DNA of 64,000 nucleotides from an uncultured Aquimarina sp. (GTDB lineage Bacteria; Bacteroidota; Bacteroidia; Flavobacteriales; Flavobacteriaceae): NCBI GenBank assembly GCA_947500845.1, contig CANMTP010000012.1, positions 1 to 64,000 of the forward strand, read 5' to 3'. The notes beneath the pieces are model-generated. The model was not told where the DNA came from. It did not search any database and worked only from the letters and a program-made list of their open reading frames with translations. The translations under genes and the position numbers were made by a program. Shown here one piece after another: positions 8,722 through 16,266 of this stretch. Each line of letters begins with the position of its first letter. The first letter of the stretch is position 1.

Positions 8722-9276
8722 ATGAAATTTTTTTCTCTCTTATCATTAATCCTTATCATAACGCTGAGTTCTTGTACGAGTGTACGTGTTGCTTCAGATT
8801 ATGATAAGCAAGCAAATTTCGACACTTATAAAAGCTTTGCATTCTATAAACCTGGAATCGACAAGGCAGAAATTAGTGATCTAGATAAAAAACGTATTTT
8901 ACGCGCTATAGAAGCCGACATGACTTCAAAAGGATTTTCGAAATCTGAAAATCCTGATATGCTGGTTAGTATTTTCACGAAAACAAGAGAAAATGTAAAT
9001 GTTTACAATAATAACTGGAATTGGGCCTGGGGTTGGGGTCCTGGATGGGGTTACGGATGGGGCTGGAATCCCTGGTGGGGTGCAAATCAAAACTCAGTTT
9101 CTCGAGTAACCGAAGGTACTTTATATATTGATCTTATAGATGCATCTAAAAAAGAATTGATTTGGCAAGGAATGGGAACCGCTGCGTTGACCACCAAAGT
9201 AGAAAAAAAGCAGGAAAAAATGAATGAAATTGTGGGTGCGATACTCGAGAAATATCCTCCTATTATAAAACAATAA
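8722..9276 (+). CDS. DUF4136 lipoprotein
   Basis: A 184-residue outer-membrane or periplasmic lipoprotein. The signal MKFFSLLSLILIITLSSC gives a lipobox cysteine at residue 18. The sequence TSVRVASDYDKQANFDTYKSFAFY, followed by DADMTSKGF-like and LVSIFTKT segments, matches DUF4136. A Trp/Gly-rich insert (NWAWGWGPGWGYGWGWNPWW, about 98-118) is usual in this family. I reject the longer in-frame start at 8668, a TTG, because the ATG at 8722 gives a proper signal peptide. Function unknown; often linked to envelope stress. Confidence 0.82.
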   Translation: MKFFSLLSLILIITLSSCTSVRVASDYDKQANFDTYKSFAFYKPGIDKAEISDLDKKRILRAIEADMTSKGFSKSENPDMLVSIFTKTRENVNVYNNNWNWAWGWGPGWGYGWGWNPWWGANQNSVSRVTEGTLYIDLIDASKKELIWQGMGTAALTTKVEKKQEKMNEIVGAILEKYPPIIKQ

Positions 9277-9299
9277 ATACATTTTATATATATGTAACG

Positions 9300-9331
9300 T
9301 AGCCTTTCTTTATTGGAAGGCTATTTTTTTT
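9300..9331 (+). terminator. rho-independent terminator
   Basis: TAGCCTT (9300-9306) pairs with AAGGCTA (9317-9323), with additional C-G pairing inside. Eight T residues follow. It sits 24 bp past the DUF4136 stop and separates it from the DUF4230 gene. Confidence 0.8.
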
Positions 9332-9367
9332 ATGTACATTTATACAGAACTTGACAGAACATAACCT

Positions 9368-9982
9368 ATGCGTAATTTTCTACTTGGTGCAGCTATAATG
9401 GCACTCTTGGCGTTTGGAATCAAATATTTTATTGATCAATCGAATATCCAAGAAACAGAACTTCAATCCTCTGATTTGATCCTGAACCAAATAAAAAATG
9501 TAGGTAAACTAGTGGTGACTGAAGGTCATTTTGCCGAAGTGATTTCCTATAAAGACAATAAAGAATTCTTATCTGGTCTATTTACTGCTAAAAAAACCGC
9601 CTTGGTAGTTGTTAATGCCAAAGTACAAGTATCTTATGATTTAAGTGAAATTGAGTATGTACTCAATAAAGACAGTAAGACTGTGGTCATTACCAAGATC
9701 CCAGAACCAGAAATTGATATCAATCCCGATATAGAATATCATAATCTTGTTTCAGATCTTTTAAATCAGTTTGTACCCAAAGATCATAACACAATCCGAA
9801 AAAAAGTAGTCAAACAACTAGAAGAAAAAGTAATGAGCTCATCATTAGTGTCTAATTCTGAAAATAGGCTCATAAGCGAATTACAAAAACTTTATATTCT
9901 CACAAATTCATTGGGTTGGACATTAAAATATAATGACACTGTTATTGACAGTCAGGCAGAAATAGAAAAATTAATTGATTAA
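9368..9982 (+). CDS. DUF4230 family membrane-anchored protein
   Basis: A 204-residue protein with a single N-terminal hydrophobic anchor (NFLLGAAIMALLAFGIKYFI, residues 3-22) and a periplasmic domain. The segment KNVGKLVVTEGHFAEVISYKD and the later ALVVVNAKVQVSYDLSEIEYVL plus VVITKIPEPEIDINPDIEYH follow the DUF4230 pattern. The biochemical role is unknown. It has its own start after the terminator at 9300 and no cotranscribed partner. Confidence 0.75.
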   Translation: MRNFLLGAAIMALLAFGIKYFIDQSNIQETELQSSDLILNQIKNVGKLVVTEGHFAEVISYKDNKEFLSGLFTAKKTALVVVNAKVQVSYDLSEIEYVLNKDSKTVVITKIPEPEIDINPDIEYHNLVSDLLNQFVPKDHNTIRKKVVKQLEEKVMSSSLVSNSENRLISELQKLYILTNSLGWTLKYNDTVIDSQAEIEKLID

Positions 9983-10145
9983 TTATCAACATCGTACTAC
10001 TCAAAAATTGTCATCCCCAGCCTCTAGACCGGTACTCCATATTACACATTCATCTTATTGTAGTGGATGCTAACCTTCTATTTTCTAAAATTTATCTGAA
10101 TATTTTGGTATTAGAATGACATAGTCTTCAATTTATTTCATAAAA

Positions 10146-10174
10146 AAGATGGAAAGAGAAACTCTTTCCATCTT
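10146..10174. terminator. strong hairpin, terminator-like
   Basis: AAGATGGAAAGAG and CTCTTTCCATCTT form a perfect 13-bp stem with an AAA loop. On the plus strand no T-run follows. On the minus strand the stem is followed by a T-rich run, so it could end leftward transcripts from the DUF1801 gene. Confidence 0.55.
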
Positions 10175-10266
10175 ACTATTAAATCTGTTAGTTATAGAAA
10201 TTTGTTTGTCCCTCAAACTCTACATTGTTTTACAGATTATTTTTTTATTTACTCGATAATCGAGAT

Positions 10267-10350
10267 GTAAATACTTTGTGGCTTGCCGCGAAATCAAAAT
10301 TAATTTCTAACCGATGCCTCGTGGGCTTGCCCCAGAGTAGTTTACTTATG
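10267..10350. repeat. possible dispersed intergenic repeat (GGCTTGCC boxes)
   Basis: A GC-richer island in AT-rich DNA. It has TGGCTTGCCGCG (about 10280) and GATGCCTCGTGGGCTTGCCCC (about 10313-10333), ending in AGTAGTTTAC. The two GGCTTGCC boxes and the composition jump suggest a dispersed repeat. I cannot confirm copies elsewhere from this window. Confidence 0.3.
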
Positions 10351-10519
10351 TAAAACGAATAACTTTTAAAATACCCTACCCCCCTTTCCAAAAAAAATCA
10401 AAAAGCAGAAGGTTTTTTAAAAATAGTCCTAAACATACTTGTGAAGATTTTATAATGACATCTGTTTTTATCCTAATGACAACTCTATATAATGTTTTAC
10501 TCTCGCATTTTGAATTAGT

Positions 10520-10948
10520 TCACTTGCCCAGTCTTGGTTTATTTTTAACAGAATGATATGTTAATGCCAGACTAATACATTCTTTCAATTCGATTTTGGG
10601 GACTTTATCATTGAGATTAAATAAAATTGCCCTATTCTTCTCATATTTAAATAGATCACCGTAGACTTCCCTGAAGGTTGATACTAACTTAGTAGTGCAT
10701 TTAAAATACATAGCATATTGATTTGGGGTTTTAGCTTTCCAATCGATTCGAATTGTACTTCCTTTAGGAACTAAATAACTAGGTTCTCCCCATTTTAATG
10801 TTTCTTCGACTTGTTCGATAGTTGAATCCTCGGCAGCTGTCTCTAGAATTAAATTACGTAAAACATTTAGTTTGGATTTTATCTCTTCTGGATAGGTTTT
10901 AAACTTAAGTTTTACTTCTGGATTCTTGTGAATTTCTATTTCTTTCAT
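10520..10948 (-). CDS. DUF1801 domain protein
   Basis: A 142-residue cytosolic protein of the DUF1801 (YdhG-like) family. It shows the typical ALKWGEPSYLV-like segment as TLKWGEPSYLVPKGSTIRIDWK (about 47-68) followed by YAMYFKCTTKLVSTF. The family is of unknown function and common as a solitary acquired gene. It is followed by a TATATAATGTT motif also found behind the next minus-strand gene, which gives the pair a cassette-like look. Confidence 0.75.
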   Translation of the reverse strand: MKEIEIHKNPEVKLKFKTYPEEIKSKLNVLRNLILETAAEDSTIEQVEETLKWGEPSYLVPKGSTIRIDWKAKTPNQYAMYFKCTTKLVSTFREVYGDLFKYEKNRAILFNLNDKVPKIELKECISLALTYHSVKNKPRLGK

Positions 10949-11125
10949 AGGATGCGTGAGGTTGAGTAGCAGGGCAAATTGTTACCTAGCATTGGCACTT
11001 CTGATGATTTTTATTTCTTGCATCATTTATAAAATCTAATGCAGTTGTAAAAAGTGAAAGAGCTTTTGATCCAACACTAAACTTTCTACTGATTTTATAT
11101 ATAATGTTGTGCATTCGTACTTTTT

Positions 11126-11644
11126 TCAGTTGAATACTTTATTCATTACTAAATTTTCATAAGTATTAGATTCCATTGGAAAATCCACATTACCTATTGA
11201 AGCATAACCTTGTCGTTCATAAAAAGCAATTGCTCTGCCGTTATTAACATAAACCTCAAGGTTAAATTCCTTAAATCCGTTTTCACGCACTTCTTTTTCC
11301 GCCTCATTGATTAACCCGTAACCAATTCCTTTTCCGTAAAATCTTTCCAAAACATATAATTTACTTAATTCGGGAATAGATAATTTTCTAATCGGACAAG
11401 TGCTGTCGTAAATTATTTCAGCAACTCCAATCGGATTTCCATTCTGATAAGCAATTATTAATTGGCTTGGGTTTTCTTTGATTGTATTTTCAATATTTTC
11501 AGTTGAGAATCTCTTTGTGATAAAGTTCGCAAATTCAAAAGTTACTCCGTCAACTGCGTATGTCTGAATATAAACAGTTTTAAGTAAAACAGATATTCTT
11601 AAAGAATCTGAAAGTTTGGCTTTTCCAAATGAAATTTCGTTCAT
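11126..11644 (-). CDS. GNAT family N-acetyltransferase
   Basis: A 172-residue acetyl-CoA-dependent acyltransferase. It has the N-terminal strand-helix SFGKAKLSDSLRISVLLKTVY, the central strand ELSKLYVLERFYGKGIGYGLIN carrying the acetyl-CoA loop (R-x-x-G-x-G/A, about 115-123), and NNGRAIAFYERQGYASIG near the C-terminus. Substrate unknown; the closest general type is the small-molecule or protein N-acetyltransferase group. It is an isolated minus-strand gene beside the DUF1801 gene in a loosely packed stretch, probably acquired. Confidence 0.82.
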   Translation of the reverse strand: MNEISFGKAKLSDSLRISVLLKTVYIQTYAVDGVTFEFANFITKRFSTENIENTIKENPSQLIIAYQNGNPIGVAEIIYDSTCPIRKLSIPELSKLYVLERFYGKGIGYGLINEAEKEVRENGFKEFNLEVYVNNGRAIAFYERQGYASIGNVDFPMESNTYENLVMNKVFN

Positions 11645-11823
11645 TTTAATTTCAAATTATATTGATTTGCGTTTTTTTGGGATGACGCAGAACAAACAAA
11701 TAAGCACACTAATGTACTCATAGTATTTTATGTATCTAAAAATACTCATTTCTAATTAAAATAATAGGATACCGCATTCAATTTCAAAATATTTATAATC
11801 AATATTTTAAAAGTTTTTAAACG

Positions 11824-11853
11824 ACTACAAACGGTTACAAACGGTTACAAACG
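11824..11853. repeat. three 10-bp direct repeats upstream of ssb
   Basis: ACTACAAACG, GTTACAAACG and GTTACAAACG follow each other without gaps, about 110 bp before the ssb start. Helically phased 10-bp iterons fit a protein-binding site. A TATGTTTG box (11896-11903), matching the Bacteroidota TAnnTTTG element, lies 42 bp downstream. Confidence 0.5.
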
Positions 11854-11895
11854 AAATTAAATACTTCCCAACCGAATCTCCATGTTTTCCTGATC

Positions 11896-11903
11896 TATGT
11901 TTG
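11896..11903 (+). promoter_or_regulatory. candidate promoter -7 element for ssb
   Basis: TATGTTTG matches the TAnnTTTG consensus of Bacteroidota primary-sigma promoters. No good TTTG -33 box is visible at the expected distance, so this is weak. It would leave a leader of about 50 nt before ssb. Confidence 0.35.
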
Positions 11904-11961
11904 CATCGTCGAAACATAAGAACTCGATAGTATCAATTGTTTAACACGAAAAATAAAAATT

Positions 11962-12294
11962 ATGAACACGCTTAAAAACAAAGTACAGTTGATTGGAAAC
12001 TTAGGACAAGAACCTGAAATCGTAAATCTGGAATCAGGTAAGAAATTAGCTAAATTTTCTATTGCGACCAATGATTATTATTACGATAAAAAAGGAGATA
12101 AAATCACAGACACCCAATGGCACAACATTATCGCTTGGGGTAAAACTGCAGACATTATTGAAAAATACGTAAATAAGGGGCAAGAAATTGCTGTAGAAGG
12201 TAAATTAACTACCAGAAGTTATGAAGATAGTGAAGGTAAAAAGCGATATGTTACTGAAGTAGTTTGTAATGAGCTGTTAATGTTAGGAAAATAA
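11962..12294 (+). CDS. ssb: single-stranded DNA-binding protein
   Basis: A 110-residue OB-fold protein: MNTLKNKVQLIGNLGQEPEIVNLESGKKLAKFSIATND, TQWHNIIAWGKTADIIEKYVNKGQEIAVEGKLTTRSYED and a final strand set. It lacks the acidic C-terminal tail (DDDIPF type) that recruits partners in housekeeping SSB, ending instead at NELLMLGK. It is therefore probably a short paralogue, not the main replication SSB. It is monocistronic, with iterons and a promoter-like box in front and a strong terminator behind. Confidence 0.88.
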   Translation: MNTLKNKVQLIGNLGQEPEIVNLESGKKLAKFSIATNDYYYDKKGDKITDTQWHNIIAWGKTADIIEKYVNKGQEIAVEGKLTTRSYEDSEGKKRYVTEVVCNELLMLGK

Positions 12295-12295
12295 A

Positions 12296-12327
12296 AAATT
12301 GGGGCACAGAAATCTGTGCCCCAATTT
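12296..12327. terminator. bidirectional terminator
   Basis: A perfect 15-bp stem AAATTGGGGCACAGA/TCTGTGCCCCAATTT with a 2-nt loop. It lies between the convergent ssb and PepSY-like genes, immediately after both stops. Confidence 0.85.
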
Positions 12328-12341
12328 CATACTTTTTCATT

Positions 12342-12845
12342 TTAAAGAAATTTACCTTCATCATCGGTTTTTACCTTAATGAGTTTATCCCCGTTTTCTA
12401 ATCTAAGTTTATACATTTTTTTTGCTTTCCCGCTTTTATCATTGTAATTAACCAAGTATACATCTTTGGTTACAGTCCACCCAGGGAATCTTTTTTGTAT
12501 AGATTTTGATACGGCTACGGGCAACTTTACATTCTTAAATTTTTCAACAGTACGCAAAACTTTACCGTCCTTATCATAAGCTGCCAAAATTTTACCTTCT
12601 GGAATATAAAATGCTACTTCATAATGATCGTATTCATCATCATAAATATCTGAACTCTTTATATCATACGTAGCCACCTTACGTTGAAGTAATTCTACTG
12701 GCAGAGCTTCATCTTCAGCATCTGTCCCACTAAGATATTTATAATTTGTAGCTATTATCCATACTTCAGCTAACTGCTCTACGTCTTGAGCGAAAGTTGG
12801 TATGGTTAGTCCAAAAACAAGTAAACCTAAAATTATTTTTTTCAT
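12342..12845 (-). CDS. periplasmic PepSY-like protein
   Basis: A 167-residue exported protein with signal peptide MKKIILGLLVFGLTIPTFAQ. The C-terminal half has the beta-strand pattern of PepSY-like/BLIP-like domains (KLPVAVSKSIQKRFPGWTVTKDVYLVNY, then KKMYKLRLENGDKLIKVKTDDEGKFL). The role may be inhibition or ligand binding; unknown. I chose the ATG at 12845 because it gives a clean signal sequence, rejecting the frame's extension to 12920. It converges on ssb. Confidence 0.75.
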   Translation of the reverse strand: MKKIILGLLVFGLTIPTFAQDVEQLAEVWIIATNYKYLSGTDAEDEALPVELLQRKVATYDIKSSDIYDDEYDHYEVAFYIPEGKILAAYDKDGKVLRTVEKFKNVKLPVAVSKSIQKRFPGWTVTKDVYLVNYNDKSGKAKKMYKLRLENGDKLIKVKTDDEGKFL

Positions 12846-13136
12846 GATTTTAATTTTTAATGAATGATTAGTAAAAATGAAAAATGATTCTTGTAGTGTG
12901 ACTCTAAAAATATCGACCAATTAGTAATTAAACTATGATATTTGTCAGTTGATTGAATATTGCTTCTTTTGTCAATCACAGATAAAATTATCCTTTTATA
13001 GCCTCAAATAAGTCTTGAAAATCAGTTCATGATGGATATTGTTAAAATTTAGTATTTTTAGAACAGTAAATACCCCTTACCTCCCTAATTTTAAAACACA
13101 TCACACGTCAAATATTCACTAATAAATCAACAAAAC

Positions 13137-13886
13137 ATGACGACTCAAATGCACTTAGCAGCTCAGTACCTGGCTGCTGCAGCAAGTAGTTTTCTTGAAA
13201 AAAAAGAAGACGATAGCCATACCAATCTAGGATTTTCCATTGAGGAAAGAAGCTTGTCAACACACCCCTTAAATGACAATGGCGATATACTCTCTCTAAA
13301 TTACAATCGATTTACCTTAGAATGGAATACGAAAAATTCAAAAAGTTCATTACGATTAAACCAAACTACACATGCTGAAATTTTAAAATGGATACAACAA
13401 ACAGCTGAAGAAGCCAATATTCATAAATCCTATAAATACAACCTGCACTACAAATTACCCTATAACCCTGTTACGGGTCATTTTGAATTCAAACTCAGTG
13501 ATGTAAAAAAACTTCACGAGTTAGCTGATTTTAGAACACTCGGACAACGAACTTTAGAAATCTTTTTAGAAAATCAACAATTAAAATCTGATATTAGGAT
13601 TTGGCCTCATCATTTTGATACTGGGGCTTTTATAGAGCTAGAAAATGATCCTGGGATCTCTGTTAGATTAGGCCTTGCAATTCCGGATAAGATAATTAGG
13701 GACTATTACTTCTACATAAGTGGTTATAGAGGTCATGACAGCATTGACCCATCTGGTTTTAGTTCATTGACAAACGGAAAATGGTATACTCGTGGTTTTA
13801 AAGGTGCCGTTTTACCTGTCTCCAAAATTAATCAAAACGATGGAGTTACTTTTTTTAATGAAGCATTAGCAGCCTATATGATTTAA
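13137..13886 (+). CDS. conserved hypothetical protein (DUF5996-like)
   Basis: A 249-residue soluble protein. The segment SDIRIWPHHFDTGAFIEL (about 157-174) resembles the WPHHFD motif of DUF5996-type proteins, and ISVRLGLAIPDKIIRDYYFYISGY plus GVTFFNEALAAYMI at the end fit the same pattern. No signal peptide, no catalytic motif that I can name. It stands alone, with 216 bp of AT-rich DNA before it and 325 bp after it. Function unknown. Confidence 0.55.
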   Translation: MTTQMHLAAQYLAAAASSFLEKKEDDSHTNLGFSIEERSLSTHPLNDNGDILSLNYNRFTLEWNTKNSKSSLRLNQTTHAEILKWIQQTAEEANIHKSYKYNLHYKLPYNPVTGHFEFKLSDVKKLHELADFRTLGQRTLEIFLENQQLKSDIRIWPHHFDTGAFIELENDPGISVRLGLAIPDKIIRDYYFYISGYRGHDSIDPSGFSSLTNGKWYTRGFKGAVLPVSKINQNDGVTFFNEALAAYMI

Positions 13887-14211
13887 ACAATGTAGAACAT
13901 TGATATATTCCTGATACGATTATACATGACATTAGACTTTTGATATTCTCCACTCTTAATTTTCTTGTTCATCTTAGTACAAAAATCAATGCACTACTCT
14001 TTTAGACTTGATTGCCTTAGTTTTCATTCTTTTAGAGTTGTAAGAATTAGACAATATCAATTTAATAATGACTGCTGATCGTTAAACGTAATTGACAGCC
14101 TCCTTAAAATTTATGTTTTTTTTACATTAAAATAACCTAAATCTAATTTATAATTGCAAAATTAAAGTGGTAGCATATTTACATTTATAAAACTTAAGTG
14201 ATACACAGAAA
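13887..14211. other. intergenic region before ppk1
   Basis: AT-rich, about 325 bp. It presumably contains the ppk1 promoter but no convincing TTTG/TAnnTTTG pair. No gene, terminator or repeat was recognised. Confidence 0.4.
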
Positions 14212-16257
14212 ATGAAATTAATTTCAAAAAAATATTATAATAGAGATTTATCGTGGTTACGTTTCAATCACAGGGTTTTACAGGAAGCTGCAGACCAAAG
14301 TAATCCTTTGTATGAGCGAATTAAGTTTCTTGCTATTTTTTCTTCCAACCTTGATGAATTTTTCAAAGTACGTGTATCAGACATTAGGAAAATTAAAAAT
14401 CTGGATAAACCGCTACGAAAAAAACTGATTACCAAACCTAATAAGCTTTTGAAAAAAATTAAAAAGCAGGTACATCTTCAACAAGAAGAATTTGGAGGTA
14501 TTTTTATAAATCATATCGTCCCCAAACTTAAAGAGGAGGGGATTCAGCTAATTAGCTGTGAACAATTTTCTGATGCTCAAAAAAAGCTTGCAGAAGATTA
14601 TTATAAAGAGTACTTAGAGAATACGCTTACACTAAATATAAGTACGGAAGATGGTGATGAAACTGTTTTTATAGAAAATGAAGAACTGTATTTAACTGCG
14701 TTATTAAATAATGAAGAACTTATTGTAGTAAAAATCCCTTCAGATTCTCCAAGATTCATAACATTTCCGGCAAAAAGTGACATCCATTATATCACTTTTA
14801 TTGATGATATACTGAAACATAATCTTGCAAAATTTTATAAGCAAAAAGAGCCGTCGGTTTTTCATGCTATCAAAATCTCAAGAGATGCAGAATTATATAT
14901 TGATAACGAATATTCTGGAGATTTACTTACTAAGATCAAAGACTCATTAGGTAACAGGAACACCGGGCAAGTAACGCGACTTCTTATAGACAATACTATG
15001 CCTTCTGAATTACTTGAACACATTAAAAAAATGTTAGATGCCAATGAGACCGATATTCTAATTGGTGGAAAGTATCATAATTTCAAAGATTTCTTTGATT
15101 TTCCGAATCCTACCAGCAAAAAACTTTCAGACGAGCGATTAGTACCTGTTCCCGAACCAGAGCTTCAGCAGTTTTCGGATATGTTCGATGCAATTACTAA
15201 AAAAGATAGATTACTTTATTATCCCTATGAATCTTTTGATGATCTATTACGTCTTGTACGTCAGGCTTCAGAAGATAAAGATGTTATTCGAATTAAAGTA
15301 ACTTTATATAGAATTGCCAAAAAATCCGAACTTGCCGATGCCTTATTAAATGCTGCAAAAAATGGAAAAGAAGTTTTCGTTTTCATAGAGACCAAAGCAA
15401 GGTTTGACGAAGAAAATAACATACGCTGGGGTAAAATTTTAGAAGAAAACGGGGCAAAAGTGATATATAGCTATCCTGGTATCAAAGTACACTCTAAAAT
15501 TCTTTTAATAGAACGAATGGAAAATAATATTCCTAAAGCCTATGGATATATCAGTACTGGAAATTTCAACGAAAAAACTGCCAAAATATATACTGATTTT
15601 GGATTAATGACTGCTAACAAAAAAATAACTTCCGAATTGAATCAGGTTTTTCAACTTTTAGAAGGAAATATTATCATTCCTAAAACAAAAAACCTTCTTA
15701 TTTCTCCGTTCACCACTCGAAGTACTTTTGAAAAACTAGTAAAAACAGAAATTGAAAACGCCAAGTCCGGAAAAAATGCCTATATCATTCTAAAGCTTAA
15801 TAGTCTTCAGGATCATAAAATGATAGATGTATTATATGAAGCCAATAATGCAGGAGTAAAAATACGACTCATTATAAGGGGAATTTGTTGCCTGGTTCCA
15901 GGTATTGAAGGTCAAAGCGAACATATTTATATTACCAGTATTGTTGATCGTTTTCTAGAGCATGGTAGAGTATATATTTTTGGTAATGATGAGAATGAAA
16001 AAATGTACATTGGTTCTGCCGATTGGATGACCCGCAACCTTGATCACAGAATTGAAGTGATCACTCCTATACTTGATACAGATGTCTATTCAAAAATTAG
16101 AAAGATGATACAACTGCAGTTGGACGATAACATAAAAGCCAGAATTATAAACCAAGAGCAGGATAACACTTATGTAAACTCTACTGGATCGATTAGAGCA
16201 CAAATGGAAACTCTCTCGCAATTAGTTGATAAGCAAAAGGTCTTATCATTAAAATAG
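14212..16257 (+). CDS. ppk1: polyphosphate kinase 1
   Basis: A 681-residue enzyme that makes inorganic polyphosphate from ATP and can run in reverse. It has the N-terminal YYNRDLSWLRFNHRVLQEA, the SNLDEFFKVRVSDI segment, LLYYPYESFDDLLRLVRQASEDKDVIRIKVTLYRIAKKSELADAL, and the phosphorylated-His motif IKVHSKILLIER (about 424-435). The second catalytic region is ISTGNFNEKTAKIYTDFGL, and the C-terminal phospholipase D-like domain has GSADWMTRNLDHRIEV. Length is normal. Monocistronic; converges on the E1 gene with a 9-bp gap. Confidence 0.95.
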   Translation: MKLISKKYYNRDLSWLRFNHRVLQEAADQSNPLYERIKFLAIFSSNLDEFFKVRVSDIRKIKNLDKPLRKKLITKPNKLLKKIKKQVHLQQEEFGGIFINHIVPKLKEEGIQLISCEQFSDAQKKLAEDYYKEYLENTLTLNISTEDGDETVFIENEELYLTALLNNEELIVVKIPSDSPRFITFPAKSDIHYITFIDDILKHNLAKFYKQKEPSVFHAIKISRDAELYIDNEYSGDLLTKIKDSLGNRNTGQVTRLLIDNTMPSELLEHIKKMLDANETDILIGGKYHNFKDFFDFPNPTSKKLSDERLVPVPEPELQQFSDMFDAITKKDRLLYYPYESFDDLLRLVRQASEDKDVIRIKVTLYRIAKKSELADALLNAAKNGKEVFVFIETKARFDEENNIRWGKILEENGAKVIYSYPGIKVHSKILLIERMENNIPKAYGYISTGNFNEKTAKIYTDFGLMTANKKITSELNQVFQLLEGNIIIPKTKNLLISPFTTRSTFEKLVKTEIENAKSGKNAYIILKLNSLQDHKMIDVLYEANNAGVKIRLIIRGICCLVPGIEGQSEHIYITSIVDRFLEHGRVYIFGNDENEKMYIGSADWMTRNLDHRIEVITPILDTDVYSKIRKMIQLQLDDNIKARIINQEQDNTYVNSTGSIRAQMETLSQLVDKQKVLSLK

Positions 16258-16266
16258 GGTTCGAGC

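Larger units (their letters stand above)
9983..10519. other. intergenic region with hairpin and repeat-like segments
   Basis: No gene is seen. Positions 10009-10120 begin with TTGTCATCCC and end with GAATGACATAG, an imperfect inverted pair like degraded GTCAT...ATGAC intergenic elements. Then come the 10146-10174 hairpin and the GGCTTGCC island. Confidence 0.4.
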
